From Mustela lutreola (taxonomy: Eukaryota > Chordata > Mammalia > Carnivora > Mustelidae), in the NCBI RefSeq assembly GCF_030435805.1, contig NC_081293.1, forward strand, positions 190,205,546 through 190,269,545: a DNA stretch of 64,000 nt, read 5' to 3'. Below are positions 11,413 to 23,898 of this stretch, in pieces. How positions within the stretch are numbered: position 1 is the first letter of the stretch; every line of letters starts with the position of its first letter. The position numbers and the translations under genes were made by a program. The notes under the pieces are model-generated. The model made no database searches. It was given only the letters and a program-made list of their open reading frames with translations, and was not told the DNA's origin.

Positions 11413-12357
11413 ATGTTGAAGAATTATTCTAGTGCCATTGAATTTTATCTACTTGGCTTTCGTGGCTCCAAAGAGCTACACAATATTCTTTTTGCCACAT
11501 TCTTCCTTCTCTACTCAGTGACAGTCATGGGGAACATACTTATCATTGTGATTGTCTGTGTTGATAAACGCCTGCAGTCCCCCATGTATTTCTTCCTTGG
11601 CCACCTCTCTGTTCTAGAGATCCTGATCACATCAGTTGCTGTCCCCTTGATGCTCTGGGGGTTACTGCTTCCTGGGATGCAGGCAATATCTTTGACAGCA
11701 TGTAGTGCACAATTATATTTGTACCTTTCTTTGGGTACGTCAGAGTTGGTATTAATGGGAGCGATGGCTGTGGACCGTTATGTGGCTATCTGTAACCCCC
11801 TGAGGTACAACATCATTATGAACAGCCACACCTGCATCTGGGTGGTCATTGTGTCATTGGTGTTTGGGTTCCTATTTCAAATCTGGCCCGTCTACGCCAC
11901 ATTTCAGCTTACCTTCTGCAAATCAAATGTGGTAGATCATTTTTTATGTGACCGAGGGCAACTGCTCAAATTATCCTGTGATGACAGCCTTTTCACAGAG
12001 TTTATTCTTTTTTTAATGGCTGTATTCATTATTGTTGGTTCTTTGATCCCTACAATCATCTCCTACACCTACATCGTCTCCACCATCCTCAAGATCCCCT
12101 CAGCCTCTGGTCAGAGGAAAGCCTTCTCTACCTGTGCATCCCACTTCACCTTTGTTGTGATTGGCTATGGCACCTGCTTGTTCCTGTATGTGAAACCCAA
12201 GCAAACACAGGCAGCTGAGTACAACAGGGTAGCATCACTGATGGTTTTAGTGGTGACCCCTTTTCTGAACCCATTCATCTTCACCCTCCGGAATGATAAA
12301 TTTATAGAGGCCTTTCGAGATTTCATGAAACGCTGCTATCAACTCCTCAAGGATTAG
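11413..12357 (+). CDS. Olfactory receptor gene A, OR9A subfamily, intact
   Basis: This is a class II odorant receptor, a seven-helix G-protein-coupled receptor of the olfactory neuron ciliary membrane that signals through Golf. The single 314-codon reading frame has no stop and normal OR length. Visible hallmarks are an N-glycosylation site at N4 (NYS), GN at 40-41 in TM1, PMYFFL at 57-62, the TM3 Cys97, MAVDRYVAIC at 118-127, extracellular-loop-2 cysteines 169, 179 and 189, SY at 217-218, KAFSTCASH at 236-244 and PFLNPFIF at 283-290. The overall text strongly recalls OR9A2/OR9A4. Residues around 136-215 and the QLLKD end lean to OR9A2, but orthology is unproven, so no symbol is given. The ATG follows a conserved splice acceptor by 29 bp, as in genes B and C. 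It is the most divergent of the three in its 5' half. Confidence 0.93.
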   Translation: MLKNYSSAIEFYLLGFRGSKELHNILFATFFLLYSVTVMGNILIIVIVCVDKRLQSPMYFFLGHLSVLEILITSVAVPLMLWGLLLPGMQAISLTACSAQLYLYLSLGTSELVLMGAMAVDRYVAICNPLRYNIIMNSHTCIWVVIVSLVFGFLFQIWPVYATFQLTFCKSNVVDHFLCDRGQLLKLSCDDSLFTEFILFLMAVFIIVGSLIPTIISYTYIVSTILKIPSASGQRKAFSTCASHFTFVVIGYGTCLFLYVKPKQTQAAEYNRVASLMVLVVTPFLNPFIFTLRNDKFIEAFRDFMKRCYQLLKD

Positions 12358-13501
12358 CTGTGTCCTAAGGACAATCAAAGACACATCGTCATGGACCTGA
12401 GTAGTCTGAAAGCAATAATGCAATCTGAAACGATCATGTTCAACACTAAATTGTTTGTGATCTACACGGAAATTCCACAAAATTCTTCAAGAGAATTTTA
12501 AGACATTGACAGTGCTCCAATTTATAATCAGATGATTCCTACAATGGGAGATCTCATTATTATTTTTTAATTGGATATATATTCTCGTACATACTTCTGT
12601 AGTTATAATACATCTTATAGTATAAATTTAACAGGTGTAAATGTGCAAAATATATGTGATATTTCTTTGAACACTCAGCTTTTTTGAATGGGAAAAGCAA
12701 GAAAGAATATAATTCATTCTGTGACAGTTGACTCCATGATTGATTCTAGGTGTTGAGTCATCTTCCTATATTTTGTCCTGGGCTTTCATGATTTTCTCAC
12801 TGCCTAAAGCACCCTCTATTTCTTTTGTGAGTGACCCCAAGTTCAGCCTCAGGGGGTCCAACCTTTACTTGAGTTCCTGCCCCCAGGTCCTACAGGGATG
12901 CTACCTCCCTGTAGATCTTCTCAAGTAGCAGCTGTAAGAGTGAATTCATTCCACACTCCTGCCTCCTTCCCAATCTCAGGGAGATGTATGTTAATTCAGG
13001 CATGTCTCTAATTGGTGGACTTTCTCATGGTGAGGAGAGAGGGTCTTAGAAAGAGGCATTTTTCTTATCTAGCATTATTTTCATTATCTCCTGAGCCCCA
13101 GATGTGGGAGGGCATGAATTCTGGGACCTGAACTTACAAGGACAAGCTGACCTTGGTGTGTCCCTGGGATGAGGCAGGAATGCAGAAAAGGGGCCACCCC
13201 TGGTCGCTTCTCCCTACATTCCTCACATTATCCAATCGTGACACAGGGCATTCCATCTCCCTTCTCTCTTAGCTACATTTCTTTCTTCCTTTCCCTCTCC
13301 CCCTACAAAGACAGAGTTTACCAAGCTGTCCTCTAGGTCTATAGGGAGCTTCCTAATCCATATCTCACTTTCTATATTGTCTAGTCCCAGCCCCTTTCCT
13401 GTCACACTGCCCTTGTCAATATTTCTGCCATTCTTATGTGGCTAAGTAGAGGTCAAAAGACTGTGCACATGAGACTGCCTCCCAACATAATACATGTATT
13501 T
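12358..13501 (+). repeat. 3' flank of OR gene A, paralogous to the gene B 3' flank
   Basis: Starts CTGTGTCCT after the stop and matches 28812-29965 at roughly 85% through the shared GTGCACATGAGA landmark near 13463 and 29939. Homology ends abruptly at about 13495-13502, where antisense L1 ORF2 sequence begins. That point marks the large deletion relative to the B-C interval. No gene is seen. Confidence 0.7.
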
Positions 13502-16290
13502 ATTCTGGACTCTGTTCTATGTGCATTTGACAAGAATATATATTCTGTTGTTTTAAGATGTTCTGAATATAGCTGTTAAAATTTACCTGGTCCAATGTGT
13601 CATTCAAAGCCACTGTTTACTTATTGTATCATTTAAAGCCACTGCTTACTTACTGATTTTCTGTTTGTATGATTTATCCTTTGATGTAAGTGGGGTGTTA
13701 AAGTCTCTAATATTATAGTATTAGTATTGATTATGTCAATATGTGTGTTTGTTAATAGCTGCTTTATGAATTTGGATGCTCCTATGTTGGATACATAAAT
13801 ATTTACAACTGTATCTTCATGTTGGATTTTTCCCGTTATGATTATATAATGTCCTTCTTTGTTTCGTATTACATCTTTGTTTTAAAGTCTATCTTGTCTG
13901 ATGTACTTATCATCACCCTAGCTTTCTTTTTACTTCCTTTTGCATGAGCAATGCTTTTCCAGCCCTTTATTTTCAATCTGCCTGTGTGTTTAAGTCTTGA
14001 ATGAGTCTCTTGGAGGCAGCGCATGGGTGGGTCTTGCTTCTTTATTCATTCTGTCACCCTGTGTCTTTTGATTAGAGATGTTAGTCCATTTACATTCAAA
14101 GTAATTATTTATGGGTGTACTTATTGCCCTTTTGTTACTTATTTTTTAGTTATTTTTGTAGTTCTCTGTTTCTTCTCTTGCTTTCTTCTTGCATGGTTTG
14201 CTGACTTTCTTTAATCAGATAGTTGGATTCCTTTCTCTTTATTTCTTGCATATCTATTACTGGGTTTTGATTTGTGGTGACTATTTGGTTTATATATGAC
14301 ATCTATGCATATAATAGTATATAATAAGTTATGGTTGTTTAAACTTAAACCCGTTATTTACTCCTTTCCCCATCCCCTTAACATTTAGGAATATGGCATT
14401 GTACTTTACATACTTTTTATTTTGTGAATCCCTTGACTGATTTTTATAGGTGTACTTAATTTTTTTGCTTTTGTGTTTCCTACTTTTCCTACTCCTGCTT
14501 ATGGTCTTTCCTTTCCATTAAGAGACCCCTTTTCATTTCTTGTAGGGCTGAGTTAATCGTTACAAATTCCTTTAACTTTTGTTTATCTGAAAAACACTTT
14601 ATCTTTTCTCTTATTCTGAATTATAGCCTTGCTGGATGCAATATTCTTGGTTGTAGGCTTTTTTCTTTTAGCACTTTGAACATGCCATGCCATTTCTTTC
14701 CAGCCTGTAATGTTTCCGCTGAAAAATCAGTGGATAGACTTATGGGGCTTCCCTTTTATATAATTGTTTTATTTTCTTTTGCTGCTTTTAAAATTCTCTC
14801 TTTATCACTACTTTTTGCCATTTTATATTTTAATTTAATTTGATCTAATCTAGTTTTATAGATTTATTTATTTATTTGAGAAAGAGAGAGAGTAAGCAGG
14901 GGGAGGAGCGGAGGGAGAGAGAGGAAGAGCATCCTCAGGCTGACTTCCTCCTGAATGTGGAGCTCAACGCAGGGCTCAATCCCATGACCCAAGATCATGA
15001 CCTGAGCTGAAGTCAGATGCTTAACCAACTTAGCCACCCAGGCACCCCTTCTTTGTGCCATTTTAAATACTATGTATTTGGGTGTGGACCTTCTTGGTTT
15101 GGTTAAATAGGGGGCTCTCTGTGTCTCCTGGATCTGAGTTTCTATTTCTTTCCCCAGATTCAGGAAGTTTTCAGCTATTATTTCTTCAAATAAGTTTTCT
15201 GCCCTGTTTTCTCTTTTTTCTTCTTTTGTGATCTGTATAATGCAAATGTTATTATGCTTGATGGTATTGCTGAGTTCCCTCTATTTTTTTTTTTTATTAT
15301 TATTTTTCTGTCTCCCATTCAGCTTGATTGTTTTCCTTGACTTTGTCTTCCAGGTCATTGATCTATTATTCTGCCTCCTCCAGTCTGCTATATATTCCTT
15401 CTAGTGTATTTTTAATTCCAGTTATTGAGTTCTTCATGTCTGATAGATTCTTGTTTATGTTTTCTATCTCTTTGTTAAGGTCCTCCACTCTTTTTACTCA
15501 AGTCCAATGGATATATTTATGACCATTGCTTTAAATTCTTTATCAGGTATATTATTTATCTCTGTTTTAATCAGCACTCTTTGATTTTGTTGTGTTCTTT
15601 AATTTGGGACTTATTCCTCTGTCTCCTTTTGTCTCTCTGTTTCTGCATGTTAGGAAAATCAGCTACCTGTGCTGCTCTTGAAAGTAGTGGCATTATGAAA
15701 AAGAGGTCCTGTAGTGACCTGCAGAGCAATGTGTCTTGTTCAATGGAACCTGGCACTTCAGGGGTATCTTCTATGTGTGTCGCATGTGCCCTGCTCTTCT
15801 GGCTGAGCCACTTTTGCCTTCAGTCCATTTGTCTGCAATGACTCTGCCTGTTGTGGGAAGGGTTTTGTCTCTTTGTTGTTATTAGGCTTGTCTGGACCTG
15901 CCATGGCTTACATTGAGTCAGAGCAGGTGTTTGCCCAAGAGGTGATAGCATTAAACTATAGGGCACTTTCTCTGTGTTGTTTCCTGAGGAGCTTTTGTTG
16001 GTGGGTGGGGCTTGGAGTCAGAGTAGGTGGTTCCCCCCCCATTGCTGTGGCTATGGTCAGATTGGTGTGTGCCATTATCATAGTCTGTTTAATTTTGAAT
16101 TGGATTAGACATATCAGTATGAATCTCTCTCTCTCTCTCTTTCTTTCTCTCCCTGTATGTATGCATATACATGCATATGGATGTGTGGTGTGTGTGTGTG
16201 TATTCTCAATTTTTTTTTTTTTTTTGAGTGGTAGTTCAATGGCTAACCCAGTAACAATGATCATGCCCTTTAGGCCCTGATCACAGTCCT
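13502..16290 (-). mobile_element. Carnivore L1, ORF2 start + ORF1 + 5'UTR, antisense
   Basis: Reading the minus strand: 5'UTR (about 16290-15550), ORF1 (about 15550-14270) and the first part of ORF2 (about 14270-13502), with many small disruptions. Landmarks on the plus strand are AATGTGTCATTCAAAGCCAC and GGATTTTTCCCGTTATGAT. It is the duplicate of 43010-45935 and is cut at the deletion junction near 13500. Confidence 0.85.
14826..15048 (-). mobile_element. Carnivore tRNA-Lys SINE inside L1
   Basis: Inserted in the L1 with flanking TTTTGCCATTTTA and TTTGTGCCATTTTA. It is absent from the paralogous L1 near 44660, so it inserted after the tandem duplication. Confidence 0.92.
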
Positions 16291-18169
16291 AAATGACCAT
16301 TTAAACCACAAGAAGCAAATCCTCCAGGATATATGGCTAACTCCAGGTCTGGGGCCAGAAATAAACAGGATGAGCTTGGAACATTTTGTCATACCAAATA
16401 TCAAAGCTGACTAGGGACATGTTAAAAGGATTCAGGGTCCAAACTGAAGAGACTTTCACTAGTCAATATGGGACAAGTTGTAATTTGAAAATACAATGAT
16501 TGCAGTCATTTAAAACCCATCAAACATATTTAGAAGCATGAGTTCATAATGATATTTACAAGTTATTCACCTTCAAAGGAGATTCAGGAAACCTATTTAT
16601 TATTTTGAGATCTGATAAATGGAAAGATTCAAGTATTTATTTTGGGTAAATATACAGTAAATGAAAATATCAAAGTATTGTAGATAATTAATGAAACATG
16701 ATAGAATTAGAATATCATCATTTAGCAATGCCCAATGATGTTTATACATCATGCATCAACTGTTTCTAACATCATAGAAAAGAGAAAAATAGATCTATGT
16801 TTCCTTGGATGAAATACTATAAAAGACCTTCATTTTTCAAAACTAGAGGAGTTCAGTCTTATCAGTCCTCTGAATTCTACTGCCAATTTACAGGAAAATA
16901 TATAGAGAACTTTATTTACTATATCATAAGGATACCATCACCAAAATCCAGATTATAGACAACTACTGTCAAAACATCTAGTGATTTCAACAGATAGATG
17001 ATAAGGAAAAGAAAGGGATGCTGAAAGTATCTACAGATTAAAAGGACTAAAAGGATACATGAAATTTTTAAAAAATGGTCAAAACTAACTAAGCTATAGT
17101 ATGTAGTGATATAAATTTGGGTGATAAAAGAAACATGGTGAAGTGATTATTGCAAAGATAGCTACTTTTAGGGAAATAAGGATTATAATTGTAATGGGGT
17201 AGCACAGGAGGTTCTGAGGTCTGTATGAATGTTCTTTCTTTTTTTTTTTTTTTTGATCTGGCTGGTAGCTATAAGGGTACTTATCTCATGATAAATTAGA
17301 TATATATTTGCTTTGTGTAGTGTTTCTATCTATATCTGTACTTTATATTAAAATCAAACAATTAGAAGGCTTTCTGATTTCCATTTAAGGAGTTTGGAAG
17401 TTGTCACTGTTGTCCTCACAACAGGAATAAAACACAAAGAAACTGAAAATCAGCATACTTTCTTAAATCCATCAGAGAATTAAGGTCACTGGGCAAACTA
17501 ATGTTCTTCATATTGGAAAGACAAGCAAATACAATGAATCACAGTGTACTGGAGCAGAAAATCTGACACAGAAGTCCATTGCTGGAACTAGTTTGAGGTT
17601 AGAAAGTACTTGACAAATTGTTGTAGGCTCTGTAAGGACAAACTTGGAGGCTAAAACTTTCTGAGAGTCCCAGTGTTAGGAGGGCCCCCATGCATTTGTG
17701 AATTGTATGTCCAGGATCCTTGTCAGGATCTCAGAGTAAAGGTCAGAGAATTCAGAGTCCTATCAATTAGGTGAAGGGTGAAAGTAACCATTCTGAAATA
17801 CACCAAGGAATTTGAAAACGTTCTGAAATATGCCTGGCTTTAAGGAAGACTATTTTATCAAAGCCTAAATACCTTGAATTTTTCCCAGAGCCTAATCAAT
17901 TTGGGTTATGGCCCAAATTCCCAATCTCGGAAATAGCCAACTCCAGTCTCTCTGCCCTGTTTCACCAAAGTTACAGAGAAGCTGAAAGTCACAACCCAGA
18001 GACACAGGTTCGCCACAAGTCTGAGACCTAATCATAGAACTGTAGAATGTTGAATGCTTCACTCCCTCCACTCCTTACCACCACATCGGTAGGGCTTCTG
18101 TATGATAGCAGGGGATTACACAGCAATAACTTTGAGTCTAAGACTTTACTTAAGAAGGAGATTCTAGGG
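16291..18169 (+). repeat. Old repeat-derived block shared by both intervals
   Basis: Aligns with 45936-48370 apart from private insertions there. The part at 16340-17000 is also related to 1141-1695. 17215-17350 looks like the A-rich end of an old L1-like element. No gene is seen. Confidence 0.5.
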
Positions 18170-18375
18170 AAACACAAAAACAACAGATGAGACAAAAATA
18201 AGAACAAGAGATTTATTTTAGTCTCTCACATCTATGGCTACATTAAACAGTAAACACAGCACAATTCTGATCCAGATAAACATAAAACCTCACATATAAG
18301 ACCTGTTTACCTCAGGTCTTTTTACCCATTATGTAATGTCCAGCTTCCAGTGAAATATTACAAGGCATACTAAAA

Positions 18376-18397
18376 CAACAACAACAACAACAACAAG
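18376..18397 (+). repeat. (CAA)n microsatellite
   Basis: Run of AAC/CAA triplets. The paralogous site near 48890 has (AAAC)n instead. Confidence 0.8.
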
Positions 18398-18399
18398 CA

Positions 18400-21185
18400 A
18401 AACAAAGTATGAAGAGACAGGGCAAACATTAGAATCAGACTCAGATGTGGCAGAAATGTTGACATGATCAGACTAGGATTTTAACATAACTGTTTAACAT
18501 GCTAAGGGCTCTAGTAGAAGAGTAGACAAAATGCAAGAGCCAATAGATAACATCAGCAGAGCAATGGGAACTAAGGAAGAATAAAAATGAAGTGGTAAAA
18601 AAGGACCAACCTAAATAAAAATAAAGAATGGCTTTAATGAGCTTGGCAAAAGAGTGCATATAGTTGAGGAAAGAATCAGTGAGCTTAATGATATGTCATG
18701 AGAAACTTCCAGAACTTAAATGCAAAGTGAAAAATGAATGAAAAATGTAAAACAGAGTATCTAAGAATTTGGCACAATTATAAAAACAATTACAAATCTT
18801 ATGTGTCATGGGAATATGAGAAGTAACAGATAAATTATTAGAAGTAATAATAACTGAGAAATTCCTAAAATTAATGACAGACATCAAACCACAGATCCAG
18901 GAAGCTCAGAGAATGTGAACAAGATAAATACCAAACAATTTACATGTAGGCCTATCATATTTGAAGTGCAGAAAATCAAAGACAAAGACAACATATTGAA
19001 AGAAGTCAAAAGGGAGAAAACACTTAATCTACAGAGGAATAAGAATGGGAATAAGAATGGGAATTACATAGAGTCCTCTTCAGAAAACATGCAAGCCAAA
19101 AAGAAAGCAGAGTAAAGTACTTAATGTGTTGATGAAAAAAAATCCATCATTCTAGAATTCTGTGTCTTGGGAAATTATTCTTAAAAAGTGAAGAAATACT
19201 TTCTCAGACAAATAACATTTTGTTTGTCACCAGTAGACCTCCCTTGTAAGAGATGTTAAAAGAAGTTGTTTATAGGGGTGCCTGGGTGGCTCTGGATTAA
19301 AGGCTCTGCCTTTGGCTCAGGTCATGATCCCAGGGTCCTAGGATCGAGCCCTGCATCAGGCTCTCTACTCAGCAGGGAGCCTGCTTCTCTGCCTGCCTCT
19401 CTGCCTACTTGTGATCTCTGTCAAATAATAATAAAAAAAAAACTAAATAAAAAAAGTTGTTTACAGAGAAGGAAAATAATATTGTTCAGAAATTGAATCT
19501 ACAGAAAGAAAGGAAGAACTTATAGAAGGAATAAATTTAGGTAAAATATTTAATTTTTCTTATTCTTACCTGATCTCACAGATAATAGTTTGTTAGAATG
19601 ACAGAGAAGCAACATATTGGATGATTCTAGCTTATGAATAAGTGAAATGAATGACAGCAATGTTTAAGGGATGTGAGAGAGGAGTTGGGGATATTCTGTT
19701 ATAAGATACTTGCACTACCCATGAAGTGCTATAATGTTACTGAGAAGTGATTATATCAAGGTCACAGGATATAAAGTTAGTATACATGTCAATCACTTTC
19801 CTATGTACTTGCTTTAATATATATCAACAATGAAAAACTGGGATTTGGAATTAAAAACACAACACCATTTATTTGAGCACCAAAAAATATTTAGATGTAA
19901 ACCTAACAAAATTTGTGCATGATCTGAGAAAAACCACAAAAACTTAAAAGCTCTGATGAAAAATATAAGAAGATATAAATAAATGGAGAAATACCCCATA
20001 TTCCTGCACAGAAAAACAGTATTATTAAGATGTCAATTCTTCTCAACTTGATTTATAGATTCAATGCAATCTCAACCAAAATCCGAGTAAGTTATTTTGT
20101 AGATAATGACAAAGTGATACTAGCATTTATATGGAAAGGTGAAAGGCTTAGAATAGCCAACACAATTCTGAAGAAGAACAGAATTGAAGCTACTAACTCT
20201 ACTCAACTTCAAAATTTATTATAATATAACTGTAGTTATTAAGACATTGTTTTATTGGAGAAATAACAGAAAAATATATTACTAGAATAGAATAGAATAG
20301 AAAGCTCAGAAATAGACCCACACAAACATCAACTGATCTTTAGCCAAGAACAAAGGAAATTCAGTGGAGAAAGGATAGTTTTTTCAACAAAAGGTGTTGG
20401 AACGATTGGATCCACAGGGGAAAAATAAATCTGGATGCAGATTTTATACCTTTCATAAAAATAAACTCAAATTCGATCAGAGACCTAAATGTAAAATGCA
20501 AAAGTACAAAACATCAGAGCCTAACAGGAGAAAAGTAGGTGACCTTGGGTTTGATGAATAGTTTTTATATACAACACCAAAAGGATGATCCATGAAAGAA
20601 AAAATTGAAAAGGTGAACTTCTGCTCTAGGAAGGACTGTTATGAGAAAGAAAAGACAAGCCACAATTTGGGAGAAAGTACTTGGCAAATGACATGAAATA
20701 TCGGACATGTACACAAAACATACAAAGAGCTTTTAAAACTCAACAATAAGAACAAATAACTCAATTAAAAATGAGCAAAAGATCTGAACAGTTACCTCAC
20801 TAAAAGACATATGCAGATAGTAAATAAGCATATAAAAAGATGATCAATATTCTATGTCATTAGGAAATTACAAATTAATACAATAATGAAGAACCACCCC
20901 ACACCTAGTCGAATGAGTAAAATCCAAAACACCAAATGTTGGTGAGAATGTGGAGCAACAGGAACTCTCATTATTGCTGGTGGGAATGCAAAATGGTACA
21001 GCCACTTTGAAAGACACTTTGGCAATTTCTTACAAAGCTAAGTATGCTCTTGCAATACAACCCAGGAATTATATCCCTTAATACATACACAGATGAGTTG
21101 ATAGCATGTCTGTACAACCTTGCACATGAATGCTCTTTGTAGTTATATTCATAATTGCCAAAAATTAGAAGCAACCAAGACATCT
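18400..21185 (+). mobile_element. Old L1 (L1M-type): ORF1, inter-ORF and ORF2 3' part
   Basis: ORF1-like text (GATCCAGGAAGCTCAGAGAA near 18895, AAATCAAAGACAAAGACAAC near 18972) is followed by L1M inter-ORF text (GAATGACAGCAATGTTTAAG) and then the ORF2 3' part (TTAAGATGTCAATTCTTCTC, ATGGTACAGCCACTTTGAAA). The ORF2 5' part is missing, and many small disruptions are visible. It is split by the SINE at 19275. The ORF1 part is duplicated near 49000-49450. Confidence 0.8.
19275..19453 (+). mobile_element. Carnivore tRNA-Lys SINE
   Basis: Head to A-rich tail, flanked by AGTTGTTTATA and AGTTGTTTACA. The head lacks a few bases (GGCTCTGGATTAAAG). Confidence 0.93.
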
Positions 21186-21189
21186 ATTA

Positions 21190-21400
21190 TGGGTTGTATT
21201 ATGTCCATCAAAATTCATATGTTGAAATTCTAACCTCCCAGTATATCAGAATGTGAACTTGAGTGGAAATGGGGTTGCAGTTGTACTTAGTGAAGATGAG
21301 GTCATACTGGAGTAGTGTAGTCCCTAATCTTATTGACTGATGTCCTTATAAAGAGAACACTGTGTGATGAGACATGGAGAGAGAATGACTTGAGAAGGTG
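21190..21400 (+). mobile_element. Old LTR-like fragment, MaLR type (fossil)
   Basis: Text such as TTCATATGTTGAAATTCTAA, AAGATGAGGTCATACTGGAG and GATGTCCTTATAAAGAGA recalls MaLR-class LTRs of mammals. It is a partial, broken and ancient copy. The family call is uncertain. Confidence 0.45.
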
Positions 21401-21439
21401 GAATATAAACCAGATAGCAATAGAGAAGTATCAATAAAG

Positions 21440-21995
21440 CCAAATGGAAAAGAATAATATGATCGATAAATCCCTCACAAGAATGAGCAACTAAAAAATA
21501 GAAACACAAATCACTAATATTAGAAATGGAAACAAAGGATGTCACAATAGTGCTATAAACTGTAAATGTATAAAAATGGATATCATGAACAACTTTATTT
21601 TGATAAACTTGACAACTTAAATGAATTAAGCAAATCACCTGGAAAACACAAACTGAAGCAGAAGTTTTGAATAGTCCCCTAGTTCCTAAAGGGATTTTAC
21701 CTATAAATAAGTACTTCCTCACAAAGAAAACTCCTGGCCTAGATTTCCTCACTGATGGATTTTTACCAACTATTTAGGAGGAAATAATACAAACATTTCC
21801 CCACAAAATAGGAAAGGAGGGCTTATTTTCCAACTCATTTTATGATAACCAAAATTACTTTGATGCCAAAACCTGACATGGACCTTACCTAAAAGAAAAT
21901 TATAGGTCAATATCTCTCATTAATAGAGAGGCCAAAATCCTGAATTAAAAAGCTAATCAATATAACCCAATAACTTAAAAAGAATAGCCCACATA
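21440..21995 (+). mobile_element. Old L1 ORF2 reverse-transcriptase region
   Basis: Decayed RT-domain text with TGGATTTTTACCAACTATTT and TATAGGTCAATATCTCTCAT (equivalent to the NYRPISL region). Multiple disruptions. Confidence 0.75.
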
Positions 21996-22009
21996 CCTCA
22001 GTATTCCCT

Positions 22010-22420
22010 CCTAATCTTTCTTTTCAGCACTGAGGCAATCACTATTGGGGTTTCTTTAACTACGATTATTTTTAATCTATTTTAGAATGTATGGCATCTC
22101 ACCATATGCAATTTTTTTCATATCTAAAATTTCATTTATTATAAAGCACATGAATTCATCCACATTGTGTTCTATCAGCATTTTGTTACTTTTCATTGCT
22201 GAGTAGTATTTCCTTGTATGACTATAACATTCCCTTGTTGATGGATATTTGTTTTCTGTCACACAATTAGTTATAATGATTAATGGCATGATGAACACTG
22301 TAACTGAAGTATTGGAGAAGACATACATTTTGATTTATTTTCAGCAACTATCTACAAAGAGAATTGCTAGATCATAGGGAGATATATATTTAAGTTTATA
22401 AAAAATGAAACTTTTTCCAA
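22010..22420 (-). mobile_element. Old L1 (L1M-type) 3' region
   Basis: Antisense ORF2-end text TTTTCATTGCTGAGTAGTAT, CCTTGTTGATGGATATTTG and GAGAATTGCTAGATCATAGG. Strongly diverged. Confidence 0.7.
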
Positions 22421-22887
22421 AGGAGTTTTATTCCTTTATATTCCTTTCTCCTTCTCCATTTCTACTCTGCCAATGTCTAGTTGATCATACTGGAAGGATA
22501 GCTAGAGAAATGGAACCATGCCTGGAATTAAGAAAGTTGATTGTTTAATGAAGGTTCTGACACAGAAGACCCTCTTCAGATTTCCTCATTTGGCAGCAGC
22601 CCTCCTTCACTGTTCCCCAGCAGTCATCACATGACCCCACATGGCCACTCAGAGGCTGACAGGCACATAGTGGGACAGAGGTGTCACGGGCAGCTGTCAG
22701 CACAGTTCCTGTCGGGGTGAGGCCCTGAGGGATGGGTCTCTACTTCACAGTATGATTGGTGGCTCCTGTTTTGTTAGTGGCATTCTAGGATCTGCATGGG
22801 GTAACAATACTAAAATAGAAATACTCTGACCAGAGGATCTGAGCATAGGCTCAATGCAATCTCATTTAAGAAACAAAACAAATGAGC

Positions 22888-23135
22888 AAAGGGGGAAAAA
22901 AGGAGAGAGAGAGGCAAACCAAGAATCATAGTCAACTGCAGAGAAAAACTGATGGTTTCCAGAGGTGAGGTGGTGGGGGGATGGGTGAACTAGGTGATGG
23001 GGATTAAGTAGTGCCCTTGTCGTGTTGAGCACTGCATCATGTATGGAAGTGTGGAATCACTATATTGTACCCCTGAAACTAATATTACACTGCATGTTAA
23101 TTCATTGGAATTTAAATAAAAAATTAAAAAGAGAT
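22888..23135 (+). mobile_element. L1 3'UTR end, shared with 49478-49735
   Basis: GAGAGAGAGGCAAACCAAGA, a G-rich run (GGTGGGGGGATGGGTGAA), GGTGATGGGGATTAAG, and a tail of AATTTAAATAAAAAATT. The same insertion is present in the B-C interval, so it predates the duplication. Confidence 0.88.
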
Positions 23136-23203
23136 TATAAATTAATGTAACTTTTTGGTGGTGACTTGATAACAGCTAATAATTTAATACAATTACAAAG
23201 TTA

Positions 23204-23418
23204 TAGGAGTGCCTGGGCAGATAAGTGTCTGACTCTTAGTTTTGGCTCAGATTGTGATCTCTGGGTTTAGAGATTGAGCCCTGCATCAGGCTCTGCTCTC
23301 TCTCTCTTTCTCTCTGTGTGGAGTCTGCTTCACATTCTCTCTCTCTCCCTCTGCCCCTCCTACTCATGTGCTCTCTCTCTCTCTCTCTGTAAAATAAATA
23401 AAGGAATCTTTTAAAAAA
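23204..23418 (+). mobile_element. Older carnivore tRNA-Lys SINE with CT repeats
   Basis: AGGAGTGCCTGGGCAG head, three (CT)n runs, and a tail of AATAAATAAAGGAATC. Confidence 0.88.
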
Positions 23419-23601
23419 GGTTTACTTGTACGACTTTTCAGACATGAGAATATTTATTGCAACAGCAATATAGACATGAAAAATTGTAGAAAATGAAATA
23501 TTCATCAGCATATTAAGTAACCATCAGTGTTTTTGTAAGTGAATATTTGTAAAGCTCTCACTTAAAATGTGATTCACATATCATCATTAGTAAGGAAAAT
23601 T

Positions 23602-23823
23602 TATTTATTTTTTATTTTTTAATATTATTTATTTATTTATATTATTATGTATAGTATTTATATATTATATAATATATTCTCTATATATTATATATTACAT
23701 TATACATTATTTATATATATTATATTTATTTATTTATATTAATTATTTTTTATATTTTATATTTTTATTTTTTTATATTTTTAAAAATAATTTTAATTTT
23801 TCAGTGTTCCAAGATTCATTGTT
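23602..23823 (-). mobile_element. Very short L1 3' fragment with a roughly 200-bp AT-rich tail
   Basis: Only about 30 bp of L1 3'UTR (GTGTTCCAAGATTCATTGTT) sit at the right edge. The left 190 bp are nearly pure A/T, derived from the tail. Flanks GTAAGGAAAATTTA and GTTAGGAAAAGTTTA look like a target duplication. Confidence 0.55.
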
Positions 23824-23898
23824 AGGAAAAGTTTAATACAACACAAGCATACATGCACACACATATATATGAAAAAGTAGCCAGACAGTGTATTTATT

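Noticed and set aside
21190-21400. Considered as the end of a DNA transposon
   Set aside because: The text fits MaLR-type LTRs better and no terminal inverted repeats were found. It is kept as a low-confidence LTR fossil.
21330-21752. 140-codon minus-strand open frame
   Set aside because: Antisense to an old L1 ORF2 and an adjacent LTR-like fragment. No protein family resemblance.
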